Source: Halomonas borealis
GTDB lineage: Bacteria; Pseudomonadota; Gammaproteobacteria; Pseudomonadales; Halomonadaceae
DNA length: 64,000 nt
Reading direction: 5' to 3'
NCBI RefSeq assembly: GCF_004798905.1
Contig: NZ_SDMO01000001.1
Location: 248,001 to 312,000 of the forward strand
Shown here piece by piece: positions 52,891 through 62,578 of this stretch; within the stretch, counting starts at the first letter, position 1; each line of letters begins with the position of its first letter. The notes under the pieces are model-generated. The model was not told the DNA's origin, did no database searches, and saw only the letters and a list, made by a program, of their open reading frames with translations. Position numbers and translations under genes: made by a program.

Positions 52891-53961
52891 CTATCGCGTG
52901 TCCAGTGAGATCTGGTGACCTATTCCATCGAGCGAAATGGTGTATAGAACCTCGAGAGAAGCCGGGTCGAGCACCCAGAGCTTGCTTTCCTCACGACTGG
53001 TGACAAGCAGCCGGCCATCATCCGGTACCACCGCCAGATGGTAAGGGGCCGTGGACAGGGTGATACTCTGCCGAGTCCCGTCGTCGAGCGTAATCCGGAC
53101 TAACCGATCATCGCCCTGGCTGGTCGCGTAGAGGATTTGCCCATCTGGGCTCAGACCGACACCATGGGGGGCATCGCCGACCTCATATTCGCCCGTCACG
53201 CTGCCGGCAGGCAGATCGATCACGACGACGCGTCCGGCCGAGTCATCATTGACATAGAGCCGCTGATTGTCGCGTGAGAGCACCATATGCTCCGGGCTGC
53301 CGCCGACACGCAGGTTTCGCTCAACGAACCAGTGCTGAGTGTCGATTTCGCTGACCGTCCCGTTACCCGCGTTGCTGACCAGCAGCGACTGACCGTCTTC
53401 GCTTTCGACGACGTAGTTCGGATTCGGACCCGTTGCCACCGTCTCGATATGCTTTCCGGAATCCAGCGACACGACGCTGATGCTGCCCCCCATGGGATGA
53501 GTCGAGACGGCATAGCGACCATCGGCCGTCACCAGCACATGATGAACCGGGCCGGGAACTTCCAGCTTTCGCACAATGGCATTGGTGGTCGTATCCATCA
53601 TATACAGCACGCCGGTGTTCTGCTGATTGGCCGCTGACTTTTCTCCGCCACCGTGATGGGCCGCATGTTCGTCTTCCGTCACGCCCTCCGGGGGGCTGAC
53701 GTTTTCCTTCGTATCGCGTGGTGTGAGGCTGCCGGCGATCAGGTAGCGACCGTCCGGCGTTAGTGCAGAACCGTGCGTATTGAGGGTATTCGGAATGGAG
53801 GGCATCACCTGGTAGCTCTCCAGGTCAATGACGCCAATGGCATCTGCCGAGCCCATCGGCACGAAGGCGCGACTACCGGCTGCCATCGCGGCCATCGATG
53901 CGCCCAGCATGACCCCTGCCACGATTGCGTTGAGCCATTGCTTCGTTGATTTGCGTTCCAT
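52891..53961 (-). CDS. YncE-type seven-bladed beta-propeller protein
   Basis: 356 residues with a signal peptide ending MAAMAAG. Repeats of about 40 residues of YVTN/YncE type: ALTPDGRYLIAGS, VLVTADGRYAVSTHP, VVESEDGQSLLVSNAGNGTVSEID, VLSRDNQRLYVNDDSAGRVVVIDL and GLSPDGQILYATSQGDDRLVRI. An acidic/His insert (DEHAAHHGGGEK) interrupts one blade. Periplasmic; function unknown. GAGGTG precedes the ATG at 53961. It follows the copper ATPase on the same strand. Confidence 0.85.
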   Translation of the reverse strand: MERKSTKQWLNAIVAGVMLGASMAAMAAGSRAFVPMGSADAIGVIDLESYQVMPSIPNTLNTHGSALTPDGRYLIAGSLTPRDTKENVSPPEGVTEDEHAAHHGGGEKSAANQQNTGVLYMMDTTTNAIVRKLEVPGPVHHVLVTADGRYAVSTHPMGGSISVVSLDSGKHIETVATGPNPNYVVESEDGQSLLVSNAGNGTVSEIDTQHWFVERNLRVGGSPEHMVLSRDNQRLYVNDDSAGRVVVIDLPAGSVTGEYEVGDAPHGVGLSPDGQILYATSQGDDRLVRITLDDGTRQSITLSTAPYHLAVVPDDGRLLVTSREESKLWVLDPASLEVLYTISLDGIGHQISLDTR

Positions 53962-54077
53962 GCTGGCACCTCTTTGCTGGATACGCCGCGGGACGTAGGC
54001 CCCATAGGGGCGATGCCCACACAGCACTTAGTTGTTGGGTCCCGAGAAGAAGTCCTAGCGCTTGTCCTCGACCATGG

Positions 54078-56549
54078 TCAGATCTTCACCCGACGCAGCC
54101 GCAGCGAATTCGTGACCACCGACAAGGACGACGCGCTCATCGCAAAGGCGGCGAACATCGGCGAGATAAGGATACCGAGGAACGGAAACAGGACCCCGGC
54201 CGCGACAGGCACGCCGGCCCCGTTGTAGATCAGCGCGAAGAACAGGTTCTGCTTGATGTTGCGCATCGTGGCCAGCGACAACTTGCGGGCCCGCACGATG
54301 CCGTCGAGATTGCCCTTGACCAGGGTGAAGCTTGCGCTTTCGATCGCCACGTCGGCGCCGGTGCCCATGGCGATGCCGACATCGGCCTGAGCCAGGGCGG
54401 GGGCATCATTGACCCCGTCGCCCGCCATCGCCACCTTGCGGCCTTGTTCCTGCAGTTCACGGATGATGCGGGCCTTGTCTTCAGGCATCACATCAGCGCG
54501 GATCTCGTCGATGCCCAGTCGCCCAGCCACCGCTTTCGCCGTCCGCTCGTTGTCGCCCGTCGCCATGATGATGCGGAAGCCCAGTTGGTGCAGCGCCTTC
54601 AGTGCCTCGGGCGTTGTCTCCTTCACCGGGTCGGCGACACTGACCAGACCCGCGATGGCGCCGTCGAGTACGACGAACATCACCGTCTCGCCCTGGTCAC
54701 GGCGGTCATTGGCGGTGTCCGACAGCTTGCCGCCGTCGAGGCCCAGTTCGGCCATCAGCTTGGCATTACCCAGCGCCACCGGCTTGCCGTCGACCACACC
54801 CTTGACGCCCATGCCGGTCACGGCCTCGAAATCGCTGGCATCGGCGAGTGTCACCCCACGTTCCTCGGCGCCGCCTACAATCGCCTCGGCCAGCGGGTGT
54901 TCGGAGCCGCGCTCCAGACTGGCCGCCAGGCGTAGCACCTCGGCCTCGTCATGCCCCTCTTCCGGCAACACCGCCACCAGCTTCGGTTTGCCCTCGGTCA
55001 GGGTGCCGGTCTTGTCGACCATCAACGTATCGACCTTGGCAAAACGCTCCAACGCCTCGGCATTCTTGATCAGCACTCCCAGCTGGGCGCCGCGCCCGGT
55101 GGCCGTCATGATCGACATCGGCGTGGCCAAGCCCAGCGCACAGGGACAGGCGATGATCAGTACCGCCACCGCCGAGACCAGCGCATAGGACAGCGCCGGC
55201 GCCGGCCCCCAGATCGCCCAGGCGATGAAGGAGAGAATGGCGACGCCGATCACCGCAGGGACGAACGTGCCCGCCACCTTGTCGGCGAACTTCTGGATCG
55301 GCGCGCGGGAGCGCTGGGCATTTGCCACCATCTCGACGATCTGGCTGAGCATGGTATCGGCGCCGACACGGGTGGCTTCCATGACCAGACTGCCGGTGCC
55401 ATTGATCGTGGCCCCGGTGACCTTGTCGCCGTCGACCTTTTCCACAGGCACCGGCTCGCCCGTGATCATCGACTCGTCGATCGAGGAGCGGCCTTCGACC
55501 ACCACGCCGTCCACCGGCACCTTGTCACCCGGCCGCACCCGCAGGTGATCACCCACCTGCACGTCATCCAGCGCGACCTCTTCTTCGCTGCCATCGGGCC
55601 GGATCACCCGCGCGGTCTTGGCAGCCATGTCCAGCAGCGCGCGAATCGCTTTGCCGGTGCCTTCACGGGCGCGCAACTCCATCACCTGACCCAGCAGGAC
55701 CAGCGCGACGATCACCGCAGCGGCCTCGAAATAGACGCCGACATTGCCGCTCTCGTCGCGAAAGCCCTCGGGAAAGATGCCCGGCGCCAGCAGCGCGACG
55801 ATGCTGAACAGATAGGCCGAGCCGACTCCCATGGCGATCAGGCTGAACATGTTAAGATTCATCGTCCGAAAAGAGTTGACACCGCGGACGAAGAACGGCC
55901 AGCCCGACCACAGGATCACCGGCGTCGCCAGGACGAATTCGATCCACAGCGTGGTGCGCTCGCCGAAAACGTCGCGGATCGCCGTGAGGCCCAGGAAGGG
56001 AGACATCGTCAGCACCAGCAACGGGACCGTGAAGATGGCCGCGACCCAGAAGCGCCGGGTGAAGTCGATCAGCTCGGGATTCGGCCCCTCATCGCCGACC
56101 GCCGACGATTCCAGCTCCAGCCCCATGCCGCACAACGGGCAAGCGCCGGGGGCGGTCTGGCGCACCTCGGGGTGCATCGGGCAAGTGTAGACGGCGCCGG
56201 CATGCCCGGCCGGCACCTTGTCGTACTTGCCGCCACGCACCGGCGTACTAGCCTCATGGTTGGCATTATGGTCCGCCTCGTGCTCGTGACACTGGTCGTG
56301 GACAGTATCGTCATGGCCGGCGAGGGCCTTTGGGTCATCGCTTACCACGGGCACGAGGTGCATGCCGCATTTCGGGCAGTCACCCGGCTGGTTGGCCACC
56401 ACCTCCGGGTGCATCGGACAGATGTACTGGTCGACACTCTGGTGGTCTCCCTGGCAGCCGGCAGAGACGTGGTCCGTCTCGCCACTGCCTCGTGCTGATA
56501 CATCATGCGATGCATGCCCGTGACAATGGTCGTGCTGATCTTGTTTCAT
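54078..56549 (-). CDS. copA: Cu+-exporting P1B-ATPase with tandem heavy-metal domains
   Basis: 823 residues. Instead of an HMA domain the N-terminus has two CPMHPE heavy-metal domains (residues 42-66 and 121-145) in a His-rich leader. The core shows ACPCALG (about 466), DKTGTL (about 510) and GDGVND (about 710). Late helices have [13 protein letters not shown] and [15 protein letters not shown], the Asn/Tyr and Met/Ser pattern of Cu+ pumps. It exports Cu+ (or Ag+). It is preceded by SHOCT and a CueR-like promoter. The same domain pair occurs in the fusion protein at 42244. The name copA also applies to the oxidase at 32117; they are unrelated. Confidence 0.93.
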   Translation of the reverse strand: MKQDQHDHCHGHASHDVSARGSGETDHVSAGCQGDHQSVDQYICPMHPEVVANQPGDCPKCGMHLVPVVSDDPKALAGHDDTVHDQCHEHEADHNANHEASTPVRGGKYDKVPAGHAGAVYTCPMHPEVRQTAPGACPLCGMGLELESSAVGDEGPNPELIDFTRRFWVAAIFTVPLLVLTMSPFLGLTAIRDVFGERTTLWIEFVLATPVILWSGWPFFVRGVNSFRTMNLNMFSLIAMGVGSAYLFSIVALLAPGIFPEGFRDESGNVGVYFEAAAVIVALVLLGQVMELRAREGTGKAIRALLDMAAKTARVIRPDGSEEEVALDDVQVGDHLRVRPGDKVPVDGVVVEGRSSIDESMITGEPVPVEKVDGDKVTGATINGTGSLVMEATRVGADTMLSQIVEMVANAQRSRAPIQKFADKVAGTFVPAVIGVAILSFIAWAIWGPAPALSYALVSAVAVLIIACPCALGLATPMSIMTATGRGAQLGVLIKNAEALERFAKVDTLMVDKTGTLTEGKPKLVAVLPEEGHDEAEVLRLAASLERGSEHPLAEAIVGGAEERGVTLADASDFEAVTGMGVKGVVDGKPVALGNAKLMAELGLDGGKLSDTANDRRDQGETVMFVVLDGAIAGLVSVADPVKETTPEALKALHQLGFRIIMATGDNERTAKAVAGRLGIDEIRADVMPEDKARIIRELQEQGRKVAMAGDGVNDAPALAQADVGIAMGTGADVAIESASFTLVKGNLDGIVRARKLSLATMRNIKQNLFFALIYNGAGVPVAAGVLFPFLGILISPMFAAFAMSASSLSVVTNSLRLRRVKI

Positions 56550-56640
56550 GGAATCGTCTCCGTCGCCTTCATTGGCAGATGGAATCTCAGGATCGCCTGT
56601 TCCGTGATCGATTTGTCGCCATGGTGCTCATGCAGATCCA

Positions 56641-56895
56641 TCAATGACGCAGATCGTTCCTGCGTTGCTCGTATTCCTCACGGTCGATCTCTCCCCGGGC
56701 ATAGCGTTCTTGAAGAAGGTCCAGTGCCGTTGGCCGCGGCGGGTCCATGGCGTCGCCCCGCCCCCGGCTCAGGCGACGTACCAAGAAAACGGCCAAGGCG
56801 ATAACGGCGCCCCAGAACAGCACCATCATGAACCCGCCGAAGAGCACATGCCCCCAGCCATCGTTGCCCATATACCCCATCATATCGCCCCACAT
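56641..56895 (-). CDS. SHOCT-domain small membrane protein
   Basis: 84 residues. One helix (VLFGGFMMVLFWGAVIALAVFLVRRL) is followed by a SHOCT motif (ALDLLQERYARGEIDREEYEQRRNDL). The Met/Trp-rich N-terminus (MWGDMMGYMGNDGWG) could bind copper. AAGGAGA precedes the ATG at 56895. It is the first gene after the CueR-like promoter and precedes the copper ATPase by 91 nt. Confidence 0.85.
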   Translation of the reverse strand: MWGDMMGYMGNDGWGHVLFGGFMMVLFWGAVIALAVFLVRRLSRGRGDAMDPPRPTALDLLQERYARGEIDREEYEQRRNDLRH

Positions 56896-56932
56896 GGTCG
56901 GATCTCCTTTCGTCATGAGGCACTCTGATGTC

Positions 56933-56964
56933 AGGCTAAGACCTGTGTGTTGCCCAAGGGTCAA
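56933..56964 (-). promoter_or_regulatory. CueR-like promoter of the SHOCT/copper-ATPase operon
   Basis: On the minus strand TTGACC (56964-56959) and TAGCCT (56938-56933) are 20 bp apart, with CTTGGGCAACACACAGG between. It shares TTGACC...TTGGG.AACAC...GG with 27083 and 40828. No CueR gene is in the window, so the regulator must be encoded elsewhere. Confidence 0.55.
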
Positions 56965-57070
56965 GCTGAAGAGGCGAACGCATGCAGCTCTCGACTTCGG
57001 TCAACGTTCGGCCTGGATCATGGCATTTCGGCCTTAAGTGGCCGCCACTCCGGGATTCTGGCAAGAGCTC

Positions 57071-57745
57071 TTAGTGCCGCCCTGCCTGCTCATCATGAGA
57101 AATACGTGATCCATCGGCTAGCGTTCGCCACTGCCCCCAGCGAGGAATGAACATCGGCACCCTCCGCTGATAGGCGCGATAGGCGTCACCGAAATGGGCC
57201 AGCATCTGCTGTTCCTCGCGATGGGCCAGCCAGGCATAGGTGATTACGATCAACGGAAACAAACCAACCGAGAATAGCGTTGGCCAATGCACCACCCCCT
57301 CACCGAACAAGGCGATGAACAAACCCGTGTATTGCGGATGCCGTACGAGGGCATACAGTCCTCCGGTAACCAGGCGGTCCTCGCGCCGTGCCTTGTAGAC
57401 TTGCCGCCAGCCTTGGATAAAGATCCCGATACCGGTAAACGCCAGTCCATAACCGAGCAGCATGGAGACAAGCATGCCGGTTTCTCCCAGCCCCACCAGC
57501 GTCGACCAGAGACTGGCGCTAACATACTCGCTATCCAGGCCGAAGAAACGCACCAGCAGATAGATAGTGAGTGGAAAGCCATACATCTCGGCGTAGAGCG
57601 CGATGATGAAGGCCTGCACCGCGCCGGCACCGGCCCATTCGCGCCAGTTCTTCGGTGCGAAATAGCGATAGAAGAACCAGGACACCAAGACGATGACGAT
57701 CAGCGCGAGGCCCCAGGCCCCGGTATGATTGATGGATTCGTTCAT
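57071..57745 (-). CDS. ICMT/PEMT-family membrane methyltransferase
   Basis: 224 residues, six helices. The signature GGLYALVRHPQYTGLFIALFGE and the closing HREEQQMLAHFGDAYRAYQRRV are those of isoprenylcysteine/phospholipid methyltransferases that bind S-adenosylmethionine. Such genes are frequent beside copper ATPases, but the substrate is not known. Three-nucleotide gap from the DUF5676 gene. Confidence 0.87.
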   Translation of the reverse strand: MNESINHTGAWGLALIVIVLVSWFFYRYFAPKNWREWAGAGAVQAFIIALYAEMYGFPLTIYLLVRFFGLDSEYVSASLWSTLVGLGETGMLVSMLLGYGLAFTGIGIFIQGWRQVYKARREDRLVTGGLYALVRHPQYTGLFIALFGEGVVHWPTLFSVGLFPLIVITYAWLAHREEQQMLAHFGDAYRAYQRRVPMFIPRWGQWRTLADGSRISHDEQAGRH

Positions 57746-57748
57746 AGC

Positions 57749-58093
57749 CTAGGCTCCGCTGTGCCGGTGGAGGCGTGTGACAAAGAAGTTGTAGAGCGGG
57801 CCGAAGACCAGGGCCACGTACCAGCCGTAGCCGAAGCTTTCAGCCAGGCCCAGGAAAAAACTTGGCCAACTCAACCAGGTGAAGCCAGGCAGGAATCGCA
57901 ACCAGCTTTCGTACATCGCCTGGTCGGGAAACAGCAAGTCGAAGCCGACACATAGGATGAAGGTCACTGCCAGAAATAGCCCCAGGCTCATCCCCAGTGC
58001 GATCACGGGAATCCGCGGCGCGGCTTGACCCGGCAAGGGCGTGCCATGACGCGACCTGGGCTTGGCCATCGGAGCTGGATCGACGTCAGGCAT
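57749..58093 (-). CDS. DUF5676 membrane protein
   Basis: 114 residues. The pattern IALGMSLGLFLAVTFILCVGFDLLFP...FLPGFTWLSWPSFFLGLAESFGYGWYVALVFGPLYN is the two-helix DUF5676 signature. The first 30 residues are basic and cytoplasmic. I chose the ATG at 58093, which overlaps the YHS gene end by 8 nt; the longer frame reads through the YHS gene. Common in copper islands; function unknown. Confidence 0.85.
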   Translation of the reverse strand: MPDVDPAPMAKPRSRHGTPLPGQAAPRIPVIALGMSLGLFLAVTFILCVGFDLLFPDQAMYESWLRFLPGFTWLSWPSFFLGLAESFGYGWYVALVFGPLYNFFVTRLHRHSGA

Positions 58094-58439
58094 CTTGGTT
58101 CTCCAGTTGGGCTGGCCGACTTTCGGTATCCGGGCTGACATATTGCTCGGGCGCTGCCTCGAAGCGTTCCCGACAGTCACGCGAACAGAAGTAATAGACG
58201 GAACCGTCGTGGACGCTCGGCTTGGCCTTCTCGGTGCTAACGGTCTTGCCGCAGACAGGATCCACGTCTTCGGCTGGCGGAATCCAGCGCGGGCCTTCGG
58301 AGGCCGCCCGGCTCTCTGACGCCACCTCGCCATGCTTGCCCTTGTCACGGCCATGCCCCATCACGTGAGCACCGCAGCCGAAGCGCATCATCAGGAAGAT
58401 GAGTCCTGCCCAGAGCATGAAATACACCAGTTCGTTCAT
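58086..58439 (-). CDS. YHS-domain membrane protein
   Basis: 117 residues. One N-terminal helix (LVYFMLWAGLIFLMMRFGCG) is followed by a YHS domain: DPVCGKTVSTEKAKPSVHDGSVYYFCSRDCRERFEAAPEQY, which binds metal through the Cys residues (Cu+ in related proteins). AAGGAG precedes the ATG. First gene of the YHS, DUF5676, ICMT series. Confidence 0.88.
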   Translation of the reverse strand: MNELVYFMLWAGLIFLMMRFGCGAHVMGHGRDKGKHGEVASESRAASEGPRWIPPAEDVDPVCGKTVSTEKAKPSVHDGSVYYFCSRDCRERFEAAPEQYVSPDTESRPAQLENQDA

Positions 58440-58920
58440 CGCCCTTCTCCTTTATCATCAACGCCTCACCGCTGGACGCCAGCGAGCTCGATGCCAGTCT
58501 GAGGCCTATGGGCAACCCAAGAGGCAAGCAGAACGAGATGTCACGTACTGCGATGCGATTCTTATCCCTAGAAAGCGTATCCCGCCAAGCTGAATCGATG
58601 CTGAATGCTGATCTTCGACTCCCGGCGAGTATCACTCTCCCGTCCCTATCTAGCGATCGGAGGCACCCATTCTTCTGCGGTCACCGTAAGCGGCCTGTGA
58701 CCGCGCGGCCTGTCGAGGCTTATCTGTGAGTCAGTGCAGTCAGGGGCGGCGGGTGCCAAAGCAAGTGATCGAACACCGCACGATTAGGCCTAGCTAACTG
58801 GACTCAGCCTGGTTTCAGCTTCGCCCTCTACACTAAAAAAAGACAGTAAGAGGTGTCTCATCGAGCATCTCTGCGTGCCGCCCTCAGAGTGGTGACGGCT
58901 CTCGATTCCAGGAGGCGATC
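58440..58920. promoter_or_regulatory. Divergent region with a TTCAG box
   Basis: No gene. ACTCAG-CCTGG-TTTCAG at 58802-58818 (period 11, followed by CTTCGCCC) is the sixth copy of the proposed CopR site. It lies about 100 nt before the 54-codon ORF at 58921. Confidence 0.5.
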
Positions 58921-59085
58921 ATGAAACAACGACGCTTTCTCATCGGCGCGTCGAAGGTAGGAGGTTGCATAGGGGCGACATTCACGACGGAACCAACACC
59001 GATCAATCTGGAGGTTCCGCCTTACCGTTTCCTGTCCGAGGCTCGAGTCAAGATCGGCGTCGACCCCCAATCAATGACAGCCTAA
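58921..59085 (+). CDS. Small ORF after TTCAG box, possibly a deletion product
   Basis: 54 residues with a strong SD (AGGAGG, 58911-58916). It starts MKQRRFLIGASKVGGC, like the beginning of a Tat or Sec signal, then ends EVPPYRFLSEARVKIGVDPQ. The hydrophobic core of a signal is missing, so an internal deletion is likely. It precedes the DUF3141 gene by 19 nt. Confidence 0.4.
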   Translation: MKQRRFLIGASKVGGCIGATFTTEPTPINLEVPPYRFLSEARVKIGVDPQSMTA

Positions 59086-59104
59086 TACCGAGAGGCAAGT
59101 CACC

Positions 59105-60850
59105 ATGACCGCCAACACAGCGACAGACAAGGCACCAACGGTCCGCCGGGCCAAGCGCAAGCGCCAACCGGCAGCATCACAAGAGCTGCCCGAGCAGATG
59201 GCCGCACCCGGTCCAGATGAGGTTACTGTCCCAAGCAACGCAGCAACGGAACTGCTCGCCTATCAGGGCGACCTGTGGCGGCGCGGTCTGCGCTACCTGG
59301 ATACCCTGCGTGAGCGCGCCGATAAAATGCTCGAACATGAGCAGGCGGGTAAGCCGCCACTGCTCGACTTCGACTACGAGATGATCCTCGATGGTCGGCA
59401 ACTGGCGCGGCCTGCCAACTATGCCCTGCTGCGCATCACCCGGGTCGGCGACGACTGCCTGGAGGACTGTCTCGACGAGAGCAAGCCGCCGGTCATGATC
59501 ATCGATCCCCGCGCGGGTCATGGGCCCGGCATCGGTGGCTTCAAGCGCGACTCCGAGGTGGGCATGGCGCTCCACTTGGGGCACCCGGTCTACTTCGTGA
59601 TCTTCTTCCCCGAGCCCGTTGCCGGGCAGACTCTGGAGGATGTGCAGCATGTCCTGCGACGCTTCGTCGAGACCCTGGGGGAGCGTCACCCCGGCAAGCC
59701 GCCGGTGCTCTACGGCAACTGCCAGGCGGTCTGGGCCATCGTCCTGCTCTCCGCAGACTGTGAGGGCCTGGTCGGGCCGGCAGTTCTCAACGGCTCGCCG
59801 TTGTCCTACTGGTCCGGCGAATCCGGGGTCAATCCCATGCGCCTGGCCGGCGGGCTGCTGGGAGGGGCCTGGCTGACCCACCTGATAGCAGACCTAGGAG
59901 ACGGGCGCTTCGACGGCGCCCATCTGGCCGCCAACTTCGAGAGCCTCAAGCCGGCGAATACCTTGTGGCAGAAAGACTACCAGCTGTTTGCCGACATCGA
60001 CGGCCAGCGCGAGCGGTTCCTGGCGTTCGAGCGCTGGTGGGCGGGTTTCTATACGCTAAGCAAGGAGGAGATCACCGCCATCGTCGAAAACCTGTTCATC
60101 GGCAACAAGCTCGAGCGTGGTGAACTGCAGATCTGCCCGGGGTGTACCGTCGACCTCAAGCACATCCGCAACCCGCTGGTGATCTTCGCCTCCAGCGGCG
60201 ACAACATCACCCCGCCCCACCAGGCACTCAAGGCCGCTGGCCAGCGCATCATCTATCTGCTCAATCCGCATGTCGGCCATCTGGGGATCTTCGTTTCCGC
60301 CAAGGTCGCACGGCTGGAGCACCGGGCGATCCTCGAGAGCGTCGGCGAGCTGAATGACCTCGCGCCGGGGCTCTACGAGATGAAGATCGACAACCCCACC
60401 GGCGATCCCGACTGCCACAAGCCGCAGTTTCAGGTGCACTTCGAGGAGCGCCGCGTGGAGGAGCTGGACTACCCCGAGCAGGAACCGGCGTTCGAGCAGG
60501 TAAAAGCACTTTCCACGCACAATGTGGCCCTCTACGAGACCTTCGTCGGGCCCTGGGTACGATTGTTCGTTACACCTTGGTCCGCCGAGGCACTGCGTCA
60601 ACTGCATCCGGCGCGGACCAGCCGGCTGATATTCTCGGAGCGGTTCGCGCCCTGGATGGGCAGCGTGAAGTGGCTGGCCGAGATAGTGGAGACCATGCCA
60701 ACGCCGGTCGATAGCAACAATCCCTATCGGCAATGGGAGACCTTGATGAGCGAGGCGATCACCTCGACGCTGACGCTTGCCGGCACGAGTCGCGACAGCG
60801 TCTTCGAGATGGTGTTCAAGGGGCTCTATGGCCGTCGCCCAGCCCGATGA
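59105..60850 (+). CDS. DUF3141 protein, PhaC-like alpha/beta hydrolase
   Basis: 581 residues. The fold resembles polyhydroxyalkanoate synthases. The nucleophile elbow is YGNCQAVWA (Cys in place of Ser), a likely Asp is in FASSGDNITPPHQ, and a likely His in NPHVGHLGIF, giving a Cys-Asp-His triad as in PhaC. The first 40 residues are Lys/Arg-rich and disordered. Whether it polymerises or hydrolyses is unknown. GAGG precedes the ATG. It precedes the ferritin-like gene. Confidence 0.83.
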   Translation: MTANTATDKAPTVRRAKRKRQPAASQELPEQMAAPGPDEVTVPSNAATELLAYQGDLWRRGLRYLDTLRERADKMLEHEQAGKPPLLDFDYEMILDGRQLARPANYALLRITRVGDDCLEDCLDESKPPVMIIDPRAGHGPGIGGFKRDSEVGMALHLGHPVYFVIFFPEPVAGQTLEDVQHVLRRFVETLGERHPGKPPVLYGNCQAVWAIVLLSADCEGLVGPAVLNGSPLSYWSGESGVNPMRLAGGLLGGAWLTHLIADLGDGRFDGAHLAANFESLKPANTLWQKDYQLFADIDGQRERFLAFERWWAGFYTLSKEEITAIVENLFIGNKLERGELQICPGCTVDLKHIRNPLVIFASSGDNITPPHQALKAAGQRIIYLLNPHVGHLGIFVSAKVARLEHRAILESVGELNDLAPGLYEMKIDNPTGDPDCHKPQFQVHFEERRVEELDYPEQEPAFEQVKALSTHNVALYETFVGPWVRLFVTPWSAEALRQLHPARTSRLIFSERFAPWMGSVKWLAEIVETMPTPVDSNNPYRQWETLMSEAITSTLTLAGTSRDSVFEMVFKGLYGRRPAR

Positions 60851-61022
60851 GTCGCGGCCCTACAGGGGCCAATGGATAGATCGAGGTCATTCACACCCTG
60901 CGCCAGCCGTACTTGATGCGAGTCATGGGCCAAGGCATCCGGCAAGGGTATCCTGCGAGAACCACCGCTTTGGTGCAGGCCTATCGCCGACCAAGCATCC
61001 TATAACACAAGAGGGCGTCAAC

Positions 61023-61481
61023 ATGCAAGTCGAAACCTTTCAGGATCTCATCGACTGGACCCGGGAGCTCCATGGCTTCCTGGCCAAGTGCCTGCAGCAC
61101 TGCTCTGTACAGCAAGATGAACCCCGGGCCAAAGCGCTGCTTGAGTACCTTGCCACTCATGAAGCGAACCTGGAAAGTACCGTGGCGAGCTTCGAGCAGC
61201 AGGCCGATCCCAAGGCCCTGCATACCTGGGTCTATGACTACTTGCCCCATCCGCCCATCTCGCCCCATCAGGAGTGTGACCTGCCCTACGCCAACATGAG
61301 TTTTGATGAGATCTGTCGTGAGGTATTCGCCTTCCATGATCAGGTCGTCGAGCTGTATCAATATCTAGAAGGCCGCGCCGAGATCCCCGAGGCACGCACC
61401 TTGATCCAGCAGCTGCTGAAGATGGAGGAACACGAGGCGATGCGACTTTCCCAACAGGCCAATCGCGCCAGAGACCTGTAA
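61023..61481 (+). CDS. Ferritin-like helical protein
   Basis: 152 residues, helical. LEYLATHEANLESTV and LLKMEEHEAMRLSQQ hold Glu and His residues (EATH-like ExxH patterns) typical of diiron four-helix proteins. I infer a ferritin/rubrerythrin-like fold; the family has no name I know. The longer frame reads through the previous gene end, so ATG 61023 is chosen. A frameshifted paralogue lies at 50858-51317. Confidence 0.68.
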   Translation: MQVETFQDLIDWTRELHGFLAKCLQHCSVQQDEPRAKALLEYLATHEANLESTVASFEQQADPKALHTWVYDYLPHPPISPHQECDLPYANMSFDEICREVFAFHDQVVELYQYLEGRAEIPEARTLIQQLLKMEEHEAMRLSQQANRARDL

Positions 61482-61590
61482 GCGTGTATCTTGCTGAGGC
61501 CACAGCGCGCCATCATCGTCAATGCGGGTATCGGTGGAGCGGTACTGATGGTGATCCCATTTGCTACGTCGCACTGAAGGAAAGTGACTC

Positions 61591-62313
61591 GTGGAAACGC
61601 TCTCGTCCATTGGACTGATCGGCGCCCTCGTCGGCGGGCTGCTGTCGTTTTTCTCGCCCTGCACCCTGCCACTGCTGCCCGCCTATCTGTCGGTAGTCAC
61701 CGGCGGCAGTGCCGGCAAGGCGGATCGGCGCTTCGAGGCGTTGCTGCTGAGCACCTTCTTCGTCTTCGGATTCAGCGTGGTCTTCATCCTGATGGGCCTG
61801 GGTGTGACCAGCATCGGCCAGCTTCTGCGCGGCTATCGTCAGGAGCTCAACTGGATCACCGGCAGCATTGTCATCGTGCTCGGCCTGTTCATGACCGGCG
61901 TGTTCCGACTGCCCGCCCTACAGCGCAGCTTTCAGTGGTCGCCCGAGTTGCGAGGGGGCTCCCCCATGGCAGCAACCTTCTTCGGCGTTTCCTTCGCCAT
62001 CGGCTGGACGCCCTGCATCGGCCCGATCCTGGGCGCCATCCTGATGGCCACCTCGACCACCGCCAATGCCCAGGCCGGCATGCTCTATCTTGCGACGTAC
62101 TCGATGGGATTGGCCCTACCCTTCCTGGCCAGCACACTGCTGCTCAACAAGTTCAGCCGCTATCGGGGCAGTCTGGGCAAGTGGAGTGCCTATGCCCGTC
62201 CGATCGCAGGCGTGATCCTGATTCTGATGGGGCTTCTGATCGTCTCAGGGACGCTAACCAGGCTCTCCAGCATGCTGGTGGACTGGTTCCCGGCCCTTGC
62301 CACCATAGGCTAA
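61591..62313 (+). CDS. ccdA: CcdA-type thiol/disulfide transmembrane protein
   Basis: 240 residues, six helices, GTG start with GAAGGAAA upstream. The two reactive Cys motifs are FFSPCTLPLLPAYLS and GWTPCIGPILGAILM, as in CcdA/DsbD. It passes electrons from cytoplasmic thioredoxin across the membrane. In this setting it may keep periplasmic thiols or cytochrome c sites reduced. The upstream 110 nt encode a short hydrophobic tail (VNAGIGGAVLMVIPFATSH) without a clear start. Confidence 0.9.
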   Translation: METLSSIGLIGALVGGLLSFFSPCTLPLLPAYLSVVTGGSAGKADRRFEALLLSTFFVFGFSVVFILMGLGVTSIGQLLRGYRQELNWITGSIVIVLGLFMTGVFRLPALQRSFQWSPELRGGSPMAATFFGVSFAIGWTPCIGPILGAILMATSTTANAQAGMLYLATYSMGLALPFLASTLLLNKFSRYRGSLGKWSAYARPIAGVILILMGLLIVSGTLTRLSSMLVDWFPALATIG

Positions 62314-62539
62314 ATGCTGCCTTCCTGAGACATCTTACCCTTTACACCACCCAATTCGGCACGGGTGAAACCCTACCAAGGATACTCAGTGCGCAGTTCG
62401 TGGCACAGAACCGTAAGCTCGGGTGGCAGTGATGAGCCGGAGACCTAACAGGAGAAATTGTCCGTGCTAGTCCAACTACATCTTGTAGGAGCCAGGTACA
62501 AAGTATGGGCTAGAGTATGGGCTGATAGAATTTAGACAT

Positions 62540-62564
62540 AAAAAAAGCCGCTGAAATCAGCGGC
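62540..62564 (-). terminator. Intrinsic terminator of tRNA-Ser
   Basis: On the minus strand GCCGCTG-ATTT-CAGCGGC is followed by TTTTTT. It lies 15 nt past the tRNA 3' end. Confidence 0.9.
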
Positions 62565-62578
62565 TTATCTTTGTTTGG

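Noticed and set aside
54951-56498. 515-codon plus-strand frame opposite the copper ATPase
   Set aside because: Low-complexity His/Arg/Gln reading; the ATPase on the other strand has every family motif.
61482-61590. Short gene between the ferritin-like gene and ccdA
   Set aside because: A hydrophobic reading (VNAGIGGAVLMVIPFATSH) exists but has no ATG with SD; I mention it only under ccdA.
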